Source: Alcanivorax sediminis | Lineage (GTDB): Bacteria > Pseudomonadota > Gammaproteobacteria > Pseudomonadales > Alcanivoracaceae | Assembly (NCBI RefSeq): GCF_009601165.1 | Contig: NZ_WIRE01000001.1 | Coordinates: 2,976,001 to 3,040,000, forward strand | DNA length: 64,000 nt | Direction of reading: 5' to 3' | In this document: one piece after another, positions 1-9,558 of the stretch | How the letters are laid out: each line of letters begins with the position of its first letter | Position numbering within the stretch: the stretch's first letter is position 1 | Notes under the pieces: model-generated | The model's input: the letters and a program-made list of their open reading frames with translations, nothing else | Database searches by the model: none | What the model was told of the DNA's origin: nothing | Position numbers and translations under genes: made by a program

Positions 1-1074
1 TAGGTTTTCAAGGGAATAGCGATGCCCGCTCTGGTACTGCCTGGCCTGGCGGTCCTGCATTTCCAACCGCTCCCGGAAAGCCGAATCCGCCTCCCAGCCA
101 AACTGCTGATAAAACCTCAGCACCGTCTCCGCAGGCTCTACTGCCAGCACCTCCATCACCGAAATGGCCTGGCGCTCAGGCTGCATTGCGACCAGAGCAG
201 AAAGAAGATGCCGATAGTAGTAATCCAGCATGGCGAGGAAACCCTGACGCCAGTAGGCGGTGGTGTCCCGCCCATCAAAGATCTGCGCACCGATCAGGAT
301 CGAGTTGATCTGTGAAGGCACCGATTGACTGGGGTTACGCAGGCAGCCGATAAAGCGCGCATCGGGAAAGGTATGTGAAAGCGTCTGCAACCAGGGCGTG
401 AACGACGGGTTCTTCGAGAGCAGCTGCTTGTGCTGGCCATGAAAATACAGATGGCGTTGCACGAATCGACGGTAAGCCTTCATCAATCGGGCTTTTTCTC
501 TGTCACTGCCATCACGGTCCAGAAACGTCAGGCGCCACAGCGCTGGAGCCGGCACCACCAGCACCAACAGGAAACAGCCCCATACGGGAATCAACCCGAG
601 ATAATCTTCTTCCGGGTCAAGCAGGCCGGTCTTGTGGATACCATCCAGCCCACCCAGCAAGCGGCGTTCGCTCCATGACAACAGCCTGCCCAACGGGCGG
701 CCAATCTTCTGATCCAGGCAGGCCAACGCAGTCCAGAAATAGCGCTGGGTAATGGAAGGCGCAAACAGCAGCTCCCAGAGCGCCGTGGTAGTAAAGCGCT
801 CATCGAGCGCCAGCAGTCGATGCAGAAAGGTGGTGCCGCTACGGGGCACGCCTACCACAAACAGAGGCTCACGAATCTGCACCCGGCGGAAATCAGGAAA
901 CAGAACATGATCCAGCAACAACCCAATTCCATTAATACCCTGCACGAGTAGAAACAAGGGCCAGAACAACAGCAGCACCGCCAGACGCTGCAGCGACACA
1001 CCACGGGTCGTGCCCTGATAGTCTGGCAGCCACCCCACCAGGAGGCACTGCACATAACGCAATAGCACCGACAC
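1..1074 (-). CDS. Sulfotransferase family protein, membrane-anchored, C-terminus cut by window edge
   Basis: The reading frame is open from about 1150 to base 1, so the C-terminus lies outside the window. No ATG is available near the N-terminus. A GTG at 1074 has a strong GGAGG five bases upstream, which decides the start. Residues about 31-59 are strongly hydrophobic (one or two membrane segments). Residues 75-84 read GVPRSGTTFL, the 5'-phosphosulfate-binding loop of PAPS-dependent sulfotransferases, and further on RFIGCLRNPSQS resembles the 3'-phosphate-binding motif. The family moves sulfate from PAPS to a hydroxyl or amine of a lipid, sugar or small molecule; the substrate here cannot be read. 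It is divergent from the glycerophosphodiesterase gene on the other strand. No frameshift is seen in the 358 codons present. Confidence 0.82.
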   Translation of the reverse strand, partial: MSVLLRYVQCLLVGWLPDYQGTTRGVSLQRLAVLLLFWPLFLLVQGINGIGLLLDHVLFPDFRRVQIREPLFVVGVPRSGTTFLHRLLALDERFTTTALWELLFAPSITQRYFWTALACLDQKIGRPLGRLLSWSERRLLGGLDGIHKTGLLDPEEDYLGLIPVWGCFLLVLVVPAPALWRLTFLDRDGSDREKARLMKAYRRFVQRHLYFHGQHKQLLSKNPSFTPWLQTLSHTFPDARFIGCLRNPSQSVPSQINSILIGAQIFDGRDTTAYWRQGFLAMLDYYYRHLLSALVAMQPERQAISVMEVLAVEPAETVLRFYQQFGWEADSAFRERLEMQDRQARQYQSGHRYSLENL

Positions 1075-1221
1075 CCAAACCTCCTGCTCGTATTCGACCC
1101 TGCTGACCAAGCCCCGAAGCCATGACAGGCAGGTTACAAGTGCAACAAGTCATAAAAATGACACCTCCCCTATTGCCTGTGGGTCACAGCGCTGTCATCT
1201 TTCTGGCAAAGAATTACTCGT

Positions 1222-2031
1222 ATGAATATTGCGATGACTCAACCCGTTACAGCCATCCCCCTCACCCCCTCAGCCCCAGCGCTGGTGGGACATCGTGGCG
1301 CCCGTGGCGAAGCGCCGGAGAACACGCTGGCCAGTTTTCAGGTGGCGATCGAAGCCGGGGTGACGGAAATGGAGCTGGATGTTCGTTTGTCGTCAGATGG
1401 CCAGCTGATTGTCCTGCACGATAGCGACATCACCCGTACCACGGGCATGAAAGGCAGTGTGCGGCAATACACCCGGGCGCAACTGGGGGTCATGGATGCC
1501 CGTCGCAACACACCAGGCTGGCATAGCCCTACCGGTATTCCCTCACTACAGGAAGTGGTGGATCTGTGCGGGCCTGAAATGCGCTTTCAGTTTGAGGTCA
1601 AAGGCGCCGACAGGATTATTCTCCACCAACTGGCCCACCACCTCACACATATGATTCACGAGCAACAGCTCCAGTCTCGTGTGGTGGTCACGTCCAGCCA
1701 CACCGGCTTCCTGCGCATGATGGGCACCATGGCACCGGACATCGAACGGGGCTATGTATGTCAGTATCGCTACCTGCAACCCACTCGACGGGCTCAGGCG
1801 CTGGGATGCACCTGGCTAATTGCCCATTTTTCACTGGTGAGCCCGTCACTGATGCGTCGGGCCAACAAGCGTGGGCTAAGAGTCTCTGTCTGGACAGTCA
1901 ACGACCTGACCGAAGCGGATCGACTGACGCGGCTGAAAGTGGACAGCATCATCACTGACTACCCCACCAGCTTTGTCAGCCATTTTCGCCGCAAGCACCG
2001 TTATGCGGATCTTGGCGGAGCATCGAGCTGA
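1222..2031 (+). CDS. Glycerophosphodiester phosphodiesterase family protein
   Basis: A 269-residue protein of the GDPD TIM-barrel family, which hydrolyses glycerophosphodiesters such as glycerophosphocholine to glycerol 3-phosphate and an alcohol. Residues 23-35 read GHRGARGEAPENT, the family signature with the catalytic His and metal-binding Glu. It is followed by MELDVRLSSDG with the acidic metal ligands and VLHDSDITRTT with the second catalytic His. The end (SIITDYPTSF) also matches the family. No signal peptide is evident, so a cytoplasmic location is likely. The gene converges on the patatin gene, and the two reading frames overlap by 31 bases at their 3' ends. Confidence 0.9.
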   Translation: MNIAMTQPVTAIPLTPSAPALVGHRGARGEAPENTLASFQVAIEAGVTEMELDVRLSSDGQLIVLHDSDITRTTGMKGSVRQYTRAQLGVMDARRNTPGWHSPTGIPSLQEVVDLCGPEMRFQFEVKGADRIILHQLAHHLTHMIHEQQLQSRVVVTSSHTGFLRMMGTMAPDIERGYVCQYRYLQPTRRAQALGCTWLIAHFSLVSPSLMRRANKRGLRVSVWTVNDLTEADRLTRLKVDSIITDYPTSFVSHFRRKHRYADLGGASS

Positions 2032-3209
2032 TCATCACTTTCCGCGCCTGCCCTCCCCCTGGCCAGTAGGGGCTCAGGGCTGAAGAACGCATGGATTTCA
2101 TCCTTGCGCCCCATGGCGTCCTTGTACCCCATCTCGATCAGGGCGCGGGTAAACCCGGGCTCAAAAAGCAGGTAACTCATGGCACTGGCGCCCGGCGAAC
2201 GGGTAGCACCGGAACCGCGCAGGAAGAAACGCAAGGTACGCGGCAGCTCCTTCAGGTGCTCCGCAGCAATCTCATCAATCGGACGCGAAGGATAGATCTT
2301 CAGCACATCCACCTCTCTCAGGCTGATGCCATGCTTTCGTCGCGCCCGCTCTCCCAGAGCGGAGAGGGTATGATTGATACGTTCCAAACGCTCCACATCC
2401 CCTTCAAGGGTATCGACAAAAACGCTGTTGAGTACATGACCCAGCACCTGAGCCATTGAAGGGTAGCCAGCGAGCACCCTTTGCCGGGTCGCTGAAGCGT
2501 TACCAGAGACACCAATCACCAGCAGCCTTGAAGCACCAAGGTGCACCGCAGGGCTGAGTGGCGCCAGCTGGCGCAAGGCGCCATCACCGTAGTAGCCGCC
2601 ATCGACTTTACCGGCAGGGAACAGGATCGGAATGGCTGCCGAGGCCAACAGATGCTCTACGCCAATCCGGGAACGCTTGCCCTTGCGCCGAGCACGCACC
2701 CAATCCGCCAGATCCGGGGCCCCCTGAAAGAAACTTTCCGATTCACCGGTCGCATAGTTGGATGCGGTAATGGACAGCGCGCGAAGGTGGCCCAGCTCAA
2801 TATTCTGTTGAATGCGCTGAAAATTGACCACCAGTGTCAGCAGGCGCTGCAAGGGAAGATTGTCCAGCAAGGCACTGCGATCCGGGGTACGCCCTGTGGT
2901 GAAACCGGAGAACAGCCAACGCACAATCCCCTTGAGGCAGGCATAAAGATCTGTCCGGTATACCTGCTCCGCAGTCAGGTTGGACCACACACGCTCCAGC
3001 CCGCGCACCGCAGTGCGATAATTCCCTGCATTGGCAGACAGGGCCGCCGCATTGATAGCGCCTGCAGAGGTACCACAGATAATTGGAAAAGGGTTGGGAG
3101 TACCGCGATCCAGTAACTCGGCAATGGCCGACAGCACACCAACCTGATAAGCCCCACGGGCTCCACCCCCGGAAAGCACCAGCCCCCTGACCGGATCCTG
3201 TTGCGGCAT
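2001..3209 (-). CDS. Patatin-like phospholipase
   Basis: A 402-residue patatin-like acyl hydrolase (Ser-Asp dyad lipase). The start at 3209 is chosen because AGGAGGGATGTA directly precedes the ATG; the frame is open further upstream but has no comparable ribosome site. Residues 13-19 (SGGGARG) form the oxyanion hole, residues 46-50 (GTSAG) hold the nucleophile Ser48, and a later DGG/DGA region (VDGGYYGDGAL) supplies the Asp. No signal peptide is seen, so it is probably an intracellular phospholipase or thioesterase. The C-terminus overlaps the convergent glycerophosphodiesterase gene. The two could act in succession on phospholipid breakdown products, but this is inferred only from their adjacency. 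Confidence 0.88.
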   Translation of the reverse strand: MPQQDPVRGLVLSGGGARGAYQVGVLSAIAELLDRGTPNPFPIICGTSAGAINAAALSANAGNYRTAVRGLERVWSNLTAEQVYRTDLYACLKGIVRWLFSGFTTGRTPDRSALLDNLPLQRLLTLVVNFQRIQQNIELGHLRALSITASNYATGESESFFQGAPDLADWVRARRKGKRSRIGVEHLLASAAIPILFPAGKVDGGYYGDGALRQLAPLSPAVHLGASRLLVIGVSGNASATRQRVLAGYPSMAQVLGHVLNSVFVDTLEGDVERLERINHTLSALGERARRKHGISLREVDVLKIYPSRPIDEIAAEHLKELPRTLRFFLRGSGATRSPGASAMSYLLFEPGFTRALIEMGYKDAMGRKDEIHAFFSPEPLLARGRAGAESDDQLDAPPRSA

Positions 3210-3433
3210 TACATCCCTCCTTTTTGATAAGTTCAGTATGCCGTGGGGTTCAGATAACTGCCACCGGCGATACACCAACGGCCCCCTGGCCGGCTTCGGC
3301 AGCTTCCATAATTCAAAACTCGCCATCTGGAATGTTTTCGTCGTTGAAAACTCATTCCTCGCCCGCTTCATATTCCACTGGTTCCCTGTGCCTCAGTTGC
3401 CTTATGCTGGGCTACTCTCAAGGAACAAGGACC

Positions 3434-4531
3434 ATGTGCTCCGTCACCCTCCGCCCTGCCCTGCCTGCTGATCTTGACGCGCTCACAGCGCTCGAACACC
3501 GCTGCTTTGATTTGGATCGACTGTCCCGCCGTAGCTTCCAGAAATGGATCAAGCGCAGGCATGAGGGCTTCATCATCGCCGAAACTGCGGACCGGACACT
3601 GGCCGGCTACGCGCTGGTGCTACTGCAACCGGGTACCCGGCTGGCGCGCCTGTATTCCATCGCCGTGGACCCTTCACTGCGCGGTCAGAAACTGGGGGAA
3701 AAGCTGATGGATGCTGCAGAACGTTATGCCCATGAAGAGCGCCGTCTTTATCTTCGCCTGGAGGTGCGCAAGGACAACCACTGCGCCATCGCACTCTATG
3801 AAAAGCGAGGCTACCGGCTGTTCGGCCTGACACCGGATTACTACGAAGACCATCAAGACGCCCTCCGCTATCAGAAGCGTCTCCACTACCAGCCCGCCAA
3901 CGACGCGCGTCTGCATTTACCCTGGGTACAACAGAGCACACCCTTTACCTGTGGGCCGGCCTGTCTGTTGATGGCATTGGCTGCCTTGAAAGACAGAACA
4001 CCAGACACCACCGAAGAGCTGTTGCTGTGGCGAGAAGCGACCACCATCTACATGACCGCAGGCCACGGAGGCTGTCATCCCATGGGGCTGGCGATAGCCG
4101 CCCAACGCCGCGGGCTATCCGCCTCCGTCTGGTGTAACCAGAAAGGCCCGTTGTTTGTGGATTCTGTGCGCGATCCGGACAAGAAGACCGTGATCACCAC
4201 CCTGCACCAGTATTTTGTCGATACCTGCAAGAAGGATGGCATCAAGGTGAACTATCAGGATTTCACGGCAAACGACCTGGACAGGGCCATCGCCGCCGGC
4301 AAGATTGTGCTGGTAATGATCAGCACCTGGCGCCTGGATGGGCGCAAGGCTCCGCACTGGATCGCGATCAGCGGCAGTGATGAGGAATGCTTCTACATCC
4401 ACGACCCTGACCCGGGCGAAGATCAGGTTCCGCTGGACTGCCAGCATGTGCCTATCACCAGGGAAAAATTTGAGAAGATGCGTAAGTACGGTCAGGCCAA
4501 ACTGCGCACGGCGGTGGTGTTGGGTCCGTAA
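3434..4531 (+). CDS. GNAT N-acetyltransferase fused to a C39-like cysteine peptidase
   Basis: A 365-residue two-domain protein. Residues about 4-145 are a RimI-like GNAT domain with the acetyl-CoA loop VDPSLRGQKLGEKL at 78-91 and ALYEKRGYR near its end. Residues about 165-365 are a papain-fold C39-like peptidase: STPFTCGPACLLM with the presumed nucleophile Cys173, APHWIAISG with the His, and HDPDPGED with the Asp. Start at 3434 is preceded by AGGAACAAGGA; the longer frame from 3224 lacks a ribosome site and codes for unconvincing sequence. This fusion is known in proteobacteria, often beside a RimK-type ATP-grasp ligase and proposed to work in peptide tagging or metabolite synthesis. No ATP-grasp gene is present here. 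Confidence 0.87.
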   Translation: MCSVTLRPALPADLDALTALEHRCFDLDRLSRRSFQKWIKRRHEGFIIAETADRTLAGYALVLLQPGTRLARLYSIAVDPSLRGQKLGEKLMDAAERYAHEERRLYLRLEVRKDNHCAIALYEKRGYRLFGLTPDYYEDHQDALRYQKRLHYQPANDARLHLPWVQQSTPFTCGPACLLMALAALKDRTPDTTEELLLWREATTIYMTAGHGGCHPMGLAIAAQRRGLSASVWCNQKGPLFVDSVRDPDKKTVITTLHQYFVDTCKKDGIKVNYQDFTANDLDRAIAAGKIVLVMISTWRLDGRKAPHWIAISGSDEECFYIHDPDPGEDQVPLDCQHVPITREKFEKMRKYGQAKLRTAVVLGP

Positions 4532-4571
4532 ACAGTCTGCAAACTCTGCGCCCCTATCCAGAAAACCTGGC

Positions 4572-4652
4572 GAGTTTCGAAGAACAAAACCTAACCCCGA
4601 AAGCTGGCAAAGGTCTTGCCTTTCGTCACTCGCTCCTCGAAACCCGTAACTA
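4572..4652. repeat. Heptad inverted-repeat element 0 (short type)
   Basis: The left arm (4572-4585) has two 7-base units, GAGTTTC and GAAGAAC. The right arm (4619-4652), read inward on the minus strand, has four units, starting TAGTTAC and GGGTTTC and ending GAAAGG. It lies 41 bases after the stop codon of the GNAT-C39 gene. The arms are more diverged than in other copies, so this may be an old element. Confidence 0.6.
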
Positions 4653-4672
4653 GAATGTCACCCAACGGGCGT

Positions 4673-4697
4673 AAAAAAGCCCGCACGAGGCGGGCTT
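4673..4697 (-). terminator. Rho-independent terminator after nqrM
   Basis: An 8-base-pair stem (AAGCCCGC with GCGGGCTT) and a 5-base loop, followed on the minus strand by a run of six T. It ends the apbE-nqrM transcript. Confidence 0.85.
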
Positions 4698-4723
4698 CTT
4701 TCTGTAACGCCGAAGGCCTGGCA

Positions 4724-4960
4724 TTACATCTTCATTACATCCTTTCCGAGGGCCGCAGCCTTCTCGCTGTCGATCTTCTTGCTGTTCTCTTCGCATTTAC
4801 CGCGATCACCACCACAGATTTCGCAGCCTTCTTTCAGGCCCAGATTGGCAAGGCCACCGCAGGAGCCCTGTAGCGGTTTGTTGGACATGATCACGCCAAT
4901 GGCCATGCCGGCGAACAGCAGCCCCATAAACACCACAGCAAAGATAATGGTCATCAACAT
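4724..4960 (-). CDS. nqrM: Na+-NQR maturation protein NqrM
   Basis: A 78-residue protein with one N-terminal membrane segment (residues about 4-24) and four cysteines in the pattern GSCGGL (Cys34), EGCEICGG (Cys46, Cys49) and GKC (Cys56). This matches NqrM (formerly DUF539), needed to deliver iron for the Cys4 [Fe] centre in the NqrD/NqrE part of the Na+-translocating NADH:quinone reductase. The ATG at 4960 lies one base after the apbE stop, so the two are translationally coupled; a second in-frame ATG six bases on is possible. The gene sits downstream of nqrABCDEF and apbE, its usual company, and a clear terminator follows it. Confidence 0.92.
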   Translation of the reverse strand: MLMTIIFAVVFMGLLFAGMAIGVIMSNKPLQGSCGGLANLGLKEGCEICGGDRGKCEENSKKIDSEKAAALGKDVMKM

Positions 4961-4961
4961 G

Positions 4962-5972
4962 TCACTTGTCCTCTACGATTGCATCGAAGGCAGGAGTCGA
5001 CAACTCTTTTACGCCTTCATCTGTTCTGACAATAAAAAACACCGCCAGTTCATTCGCCTTGGCGAACGCCATGCCTTCCTTGGGTCCGAGCACTGTCATC
5101 GCCGTGGCCAGACCATCGGCCATCATGGCACTCTTGTGCAACACGGACACCGACGCCAGGGCATGTTGCACAGGGTACCCCGTGCGTGGATCAATAGTGT
5201 GTGAGTACAGTTTACCATCCGACTCGAAGAAATTCCGGTAATCCCCGCTGGTCGCCACCGCCATGTCCTTGAGGGCGACCACCTGCTCCACTTCACGAAC
5301 GCCCGGAATGGGACGCTCAACGGCAATACGCCAGGGCTGACCATAGGGTTTGGTACCCCGGGCACGTAATTCGCCACCCACTTCCACCAGCCAGGACTTC
5401 AGACCATGTTTGTCCATAAGCTCGGCAACCTTGTCTACTGCAAACCCTTTCGCAATAGAGGACAGGTCAACGTACACCTCCCCAGGCTGCAGCAGCCGTG
5501 GCCCATCGAGAAGCAGGGATTGCCATCCGACCCGACGGCGAGCCGCCTCAATTTCGTCTGCCTGAGGTGGTTCAAAACGATCAGACTCCGGGCCGAAGCC
5601 CCACAAATTCACCAACGGGCCAACCGTAACGTCATAGGCCCCACCGGTCATTTCCGAGAGAGAGAAAGCGGCCTTCAATACCTTTTGGGTATCTGCCGGC
5701 AAATCCACTAACGTGCCCGCCGCAGCCTGATTAAACTGGCTGAGGACGGAATCCGCACGATAAGTGCTCATTTCTGCATTCACCTGCTCCAACGCCGCCT
5801 CGATATCGGCCTTGAGCGAATCAATGCTCTCATCCGGTGTGCCGGTGTATTTGACACTCCAGGTGGTACCCATGGTCGGACCGCTGAGCACTGACAGCCG
5901 GTTTTTGCTGTCGTCACAAGCGCTCAACAGCAATGTCAGGGAAAGCACCAACAGGGAAAGGATGCGGGTCAT
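4962..5972 (-). CDS. apbE: FAD:protein FMN transferase ApbE, lipoprotein
   Basis: A 336-residue ApbE family enzyme that transfers FMN from FAD to a threonine of target flavoproteins, here presumably NqrB and NqrC encoded just upstream. Residues 1-19 are a lipoprotein signal (LLLSACDD, lipidated Cys19), so it acts in the periplasm. Family motifs are visible: PTMGTTWSVKY near residue 32, VDLSSIAKGFAVD, and SHTIDPRTGYPV in the C-terminal half. Between this gene and nqrF lie a terminator and a heptad repeat element, so apbE-nqrM may have its own promoter, which I could not identify. Confidence 0.94.
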   Translation of the reverse strand: MTRILSLLVLSLTLLLSACDDSKNRLSVLSGPTMGTTWSVKYTGTPDESIDSLKADIEAALEQVNAEMSTYRADSVLSQFNQAAAGTLVDLPADTQKVLKAAFSLSEMTGGAYDVTVGPLVNLWGFGPESDRFEPPQADEIEAARRRVGWQSLLLDGPRLLQPGEVYVDLSSIAKGFAVDKVAELMDKHGLKSWLVEVGGELRARGTKPYGQPWRIAVERPIPGVREVEQVVALKDMAVATSGDYRNFFESDGKLYSHTIDPRTGYPVQHALASVSVLHKSAMMADGLATAMTVLGPKEGMAFAKANELAVFFIVRTDEGVKELSTPAFDAIVEDK

Positions 5973-5997
5973 GGTTCGGTCCGGTATGTGGGAGAAT

Positions 5998-6135
5998 CAA
6001 GCTACAAGCTTAAAGCTGCAACACGGGATGAGATATCCGGTTTTGGGAGTCAGTGCCCGCGCCTCCGGGCTAGACGCGGGATCAAACCTTCCTGAACATC
6101 AGGCCCTGGCACGCGTTGTAGCTTGTAGCTCAAAC
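5998..6135. repeat. Heptad inverted-repeat element 1 (long type)
   Basis: Left arm 5998-6025 contains AAGCTAC and AAGCTTA units and ends in AACACGG. The right arm (about 6110-6135), read inward on the minus strand, has GAGCTAC and AAGCTAC and ends in AACGCG. The centre carries a G+C-rich hairpin of CCCGCG with CGCGGG around 6056-6080. The element fills the gap between apbE and the nqrF terminator. Confidence 0.8.
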
Positions 6136-6136
6136 A

Positions 6137-6163
6137 AAAACGCCGGCCCGAGGGCCGGCGTTC
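6137..6163 (-). terminator. Rho-independent terminator after nqrF
   Basis: An 11-base-pair stem (AACGCCGGCCC with its complement) and a 2-base apex, followed by T residues on the minus strand. It lies five bases after the nqrF stop codon and closes the nqrABCDEF transcript. Confidence 0.85.
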
Positions 6164-6167
6164 GGGA

Positions 6168-7397
6168 TCAGCCGCCGAAATCATCCAACAGGATGTTTTC
6201 CGGCTCCACGCCCAGGTCTTCAAGCATCTTGATGACCGACGCGTTCATCATCGGCGGTCCACACATGTAGAACTCGCAGTCTTCAGGGGCCGGGTGGTCC
6301 TTGAGATACTGCTCGTAAAGCACGTTATGGATGAAACCGGTGAGACCAGTCCAGTTATCTTCGGGTTGCGGATCGGACAGCGCCAGATGCCACTCGAAGT
6401 TATCGTTCTCTTCTGCCAGCTGGTCGTATTCCTCGGTGTAGAAACACTCGCGAACACTGCGGGCACCGTACCAGAAGCTCATCTTGCGATCAGAGTTCAG
6501 GCGCTTGAGCTGATCGAAGATGTGGCTGCGCATGGGAGCCATACCCGCGCCACCGCCGATGAATACCATCTCCGCATCGGTCTTCTTGGCGAAGAACTCA
6601 CCGAAGGGTCCGAATACGGTGATCTTGTCGCCTGGCTTCAGGTTGAACACGAAGGAGCTCATGATACCCGGCGGGATATCCTTGGAGCCCGGAGGCGGAG
6701 TGGCGATCCGGATATTGAACTTGAGGATGCCCTTCTCTTCCGGGTAGTTGGCCATGGAGTAGGCACGGATAACCGTTTCCGGATTCTTCGCCTTCAAATC
6801 GAAGAAGTTGAAGCGCTCCCAGTCACCACGGTATTCCTCGGCAATATCAAAGTCAGAGAAGTTGATATCATAGGCCGGTGCTTCCAGCTGCACGTAACCG
6901 CCAGCGCGGAAATCCACGTTCTCGCCTTCGGGCAGCTTCAGGGTCAGCTCCTTGATGAAGGTGGCCACGTTGTCATTGGAAACGACTTCGCACTCCCACT
7001 TCTTCACCCCGAAGAACTCTTCAGGAACCTGAATCTTCATGTCCTGCTTCACGTTCACCTGGCAGCTCAGACGCCAGCCATCGCGAATCTCACCCTTGGT
7101 GAAGTGACCTTCTTCGGTAGGCAGAATGTCACCACCACCATCGAGTACCTGACAACGGCACTGTGCGCAGGTACCACCACCGCCACAGGCGGAAGACAGG
7201 AAGATACCCTGATCAGCCAGGGTCCCCAGCAGCTTGCCACCAGCGGGGGCATCAATGCCCTTTTCTGCATCATCATTGATATCGATGTGCACATCACCAG
7301 TGCTGACCAAACGGGAACGTGCAGTCAGGATCACGGCCACCAGCGCAATCACGATGGCAGTGAACATGACGACACTGAGAATAATCTCGACACTCAT
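6168..7397 (-). CDS. nqrF: Na+-translocating NADH:quinone reductase subunit F
   Basis: A 409-residue subunit that takes electrons from NADH through FAD to a 2Fe-2S cluster, the entry point of Na+-NQR. An N-terminal membrane helix (about residues 5-26) is followed by a ferredoxin domain whose cluster ligands are Cys71, Cys77, Cys80 ([14 protein letters not shown]) and Cys112. The flavin-binding RAYSMANY and the NADH-binding [14 protein letters not shown] and YMCGPPMMN follow in order. Length is typical. It is the last gene of the operon, 14 bases after nqrE, with a strong terminator directly behind it. Confidence 0.97.
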   Translation of the reverse strand: MSVEIILSVVMFTAIVIALVAVILTARSRLVSTGDVHIDINDDAEKGIDAPAGGKLLGTLADQGIFLSSACGGGGTCAQCRCQVLDGGGDILPTEEGHFTKGEIRDGWRLSCQVNVKQDMKIQVPEEFFGVKKWECEVVSNDNVATFIKELTLKLPEGENVDFRAGGYVQLEAPAYDINFSDFDIAEEYRGDWERFNFFDLKAKNPETVIRAYSMANYPEEKGILKFNIRIATPPPGSKDIPPGIMSSFVFNLKPGDKITVFGPFGEFFAKKTDAEMVFIGGGAGMAPMRSHIFDQLKRLNSDRKMSFWYGARSVRECFYTEEYDQLAEENDNFEWHLALSDPQPEDNWTGLTGFIHNVLYEQYLKDHPAPEDCEFYMCGPPMMNASVIKMLEDLGVEPENILLDDFGG

Positions 7398-7411
7398 TGT
7401 TCAACTCTCCC

Positions 7412-8032
7412 TTACAGCTGCACGCCGGAAAATGACATAAAGCCAAGCGACATCAGGCCCACAGTAATGAAGGTGATGCCCAGGCCTTTCAGGCCATCCG
7501 GTACATCGCTGTACTTCAGCTTCTCACGGATACCCGCCAGCAATGTGATAGCCAGCGCCCAACCAGTACCCGCACCCAGGCCATACACCACGGATTCACC
7601 GAAGTTGTAATCACGCTCCACCATGAATAGGGACGCCCCCATGATGGCGCAGTTTACGGTGATCAACGGCAGGAAGATGCCCAGTGCGTTGTAGAGGCTG
7701 GGGACATACTTGTCCAACGCCATTTCAAGGATCTGCACCAGTGCCGCGATGACACCGATATAGCTCAGCAGCCCCAGGAAACGCAGGTCGAGCTTGGCAA
7801 GCTCGGGAATCCCGGTCCAGGACAGTGCGCCTTCATTCAAAAGGTAAGTCAGCAACAGGTTGTTGACGGGTACCGTGATGGTTAGCACCACGACCACGGC
7901 AACGCCAAGACCAATTGCAGTGGAAATCTTCTTGGATACCGCGATAAAGGTACACATACCCAGGAAGAAGGCCAGCGCCATGTTTTCAACAAAGACGGCG
8001 CGGACGAACAGGCTCAGATAATGTTCAAACAT
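7412..8032 (-). CDS. nqrE: Na+-translocating NADH:quinone reductase subunit E
   Basis: A 206-residue integral membrane subunit with six predicted helices. With NqrD it forms the symmetric pair that holds the intramembrane Cys-ligated iron centre. Recognised from [20 protein letters not shown] at the N-terminus, [13 protein letters not shown] with one iron-ligand Cys, and [17 protein letters not shown] with the other. It lies 12 bases after nqrD and 14 before nqrF in the same operon. Confidence 0.96.
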   Translation of the reverse strand: MFEHYLSLFVRAVFVENMALAFFLGMCTFIAVSKKISTAIGLGVAVVVVLTITVPVNNLLLTYLLNEGALSWTGIPELAKLDLRFLGLLSYIGVIAALVQILEMALDKYVPSLYNALGIFLPLITVNCAIMGASLFMVERDYNFGESVVYGLGAGTGWALAITLLAGIREKLKYSDVPDGLKGLGITFITVGLMSLGFMSFSGVQL

Positions 8033-8044
8033 TCCTCGTCTCCG

Positions 8045-8710
8045 TTAAAACGCGTCGCTGACACGGGTGTTGGGCTTCATCTTGAAGTCATCCGCTTCCA
8101 CCTGAGCAGGCTTCCAGGAACGGATTGCCCAGATGAACAGACCGATCAGGAAGAACGCACTCGGCGGCAGCAGCATCATGCCGTTCGTGAGGTACCAGCC
8201 GCCGTCGGAAACCTTGGGCAAGATCTGGTGACCGAACAGGCTGCCTGCACCCAGCAACTCGCGAGTGAACCCGAGGCCCAACAGAATCACTGAGTAACCC
8301 AGACCGTTACCAATACCATCCAGGAAGGAAGGAATGGGCGGGTTCTTCATGGCGAAAGCTTCCGCACGGCCCATCACGATACAGTTGGTGATAATCAGCC
8401 CCACGAATACCGACAGCTGCTTGGAAATACTGTAGGCATAGGCTTTCAGGAACTGGTCTACCACGATTACCAATGAGGCAATGATGGTCATCTGTACGAT
8501 GATCCGGATGCTGGACGGGATGCTGTTACGGATGGAGCTCACGAACAGGTTCGAGAACGCCGTTACCGCGGTCAGCGCGATACACATGGTCACCGTGGTG
8601 CTCAGGTTACTGGTCACCGCCAGCGCGGAACAGATACCGAGGATCTGTAGCGCGATGGGGTTGTTGTCGAAAATCGGACCTAACAGGATGTCCTTGGTTT
8701 TCTCCGCCAT
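8045..8710 (-). CDS. nqrD: Na+-translocating NADH:quinone reductase subunit D
   Basis: A 221-residue integral membrane subunit with six predicted helices. [11 protein letters not shown] and [17 protein letters not shown] carry the two cysteines expected to ligate the iron shared with NqrE; the second motif mirrors VNCAIMG of NqrE, as expected for two homologous inverted subunits. Its start codon shares one base with the nqrC stop (TAATG), which points to translational coupling. Confidence 0.96.
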   Translation of the reverse strand: MAEKTKDILLGPIFDNNPIALQILGICSALAVTSNLSTTVTMCIALTAVTAFSNLFVSSIRNSIPSSIRIIVQMTIIASLVIVVDQFLKAYAYSISKQLSVFVGLIITNCIVMGRAEAFAMKNPPIPSFLDGIGNGLGYSVILLGLGFTRELLGAGSLFGHQILPKVSDGGWYLTNGMMLLPPSAFFLIGLFIWAIRSWKPAQVEADDFKMKPNTRVSDAF

Positions 8711-9558
8711 TACGCTTCTCCTTCCGGCTGCTCGCTGGATTCCACAGTCTCACTGACTGCAGCCGCTTCACTGCTTTGGCCAGTGACATTGCTCTCTTGC
8801 TGCATGCGCTGCAAGTAAGGGCCGAAACCATTTTCGCCAACCCAGAACCGCAAGAGGTTGTTGACCCCGTTACTGGTCAGGGTCGCACCGGCAAGGCCAT
8901 CAACCTTGTGCTCGGCATTCGGAGTGTTGGCTTCCACGGTACCTTTGATCACCTGGATTTCCACTTCACCCTGCTCGCCGAACAGTTTCTTGCCGTGCCA
9001 CAGCGCTTTCCATTTCGGGTTATCTACTTCGCCACCAAGACCCGGGGTCTCGGCATGCTCGTAAAAACCGAGGCCCGCCACGGTGTTGGCATCCGGCTCA
9101 AGCGCCAGGAACCCGTACAGCGTAGACCACAGGCCATAGCCATGAACCGGCAGAATGATGCGGCTCAGTTCGCCGTTGTCATCCTTGGCCAGGTAAACTT
9201 CAGCTACTTTGGCCTGGCTTTTGATGGAAGCCTTGTCCACGTCACCACTCAGACGCACGGACTGCTTGGGATCCTTGGCAGCCTTGCGCTGATCGTAGGA
9301 TTCCGGCATGTCCACGTAGTCGCCAGTGTCGATGTCCACAAACTTTCGCTCGATGGTCGCGAACTGCTCATTTACATCAACACCCGCTTCGTACATACCT
9401 GCGGCCTGCAGGATGTTCATGCGTTTGTCGATCAGCTTGTTTTCATTCTGAACCGGACGCAGGCTGACTGCAGCAGTAGCAACCACTACACCGCAGACAA
9501 CACATACCAGGAAGGCGACCAGCAGTGTTTTACCAACTGTTTCGTTCTTTCCAGCCAT
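8710..9558 (-). CDS. nqrC: Na+-translocating NADH:quinone reductase subunit C
   Basis: A 282-residue subunit with one N-terminal membrane helix (about residues 10-33) and a large periplasmic domain. The sequence [11 protein letters not shown] at 221-231 holds Thr226, the expected site of covalent FMN attachment by ApbE. The protein is some 20-25 residues longer than is usual: after the conserved end it has a Ser/Glu-rich tail (about residues 255-282) with no hydrophobic content. Start and stop codons overlap by one base with nqrB and nqrD. Confidence 0.96.
   Translation of the reverse strand: MAGKNETVGKTLLVAFLVCVVCGVVVATAAVSLRPVQNENKLIDKRMNILQAAGMYEAGVDVNEQFATIERKFVDIDTGDYVDMPESYDQRKAAKDPKQSVRLSGDVDKASIKSQAKVAEVYLAKDDNGELSRIILPVHGYGLWSTLYGFLALEPDANTVAGLGFYEHAETPGLGGEVDNPKWKALWHGKKLFGEQGEVEIQVIKGTVEANTPNAEHKVDGLAGATLTSNGVNNLLRFWVGENGFGPYLQRMQQESNVTGQSSEAAAVSETVESSEQPEGEA

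Noticed and set aside
1..1150. Possible pseudogene because the sulfotransferase frame has no ATG start
   Set aside because: A GTG at 1074 with GGAGG at ideal spacing gives an intact start and the whole frame is open.
3224..3433. N-terminal extension of the GNAT-C39 protein
   Set aside because: No ribosome site, and its codons lie across the leader of the divergent patatin gene; the ATG at 3434 is better supported.
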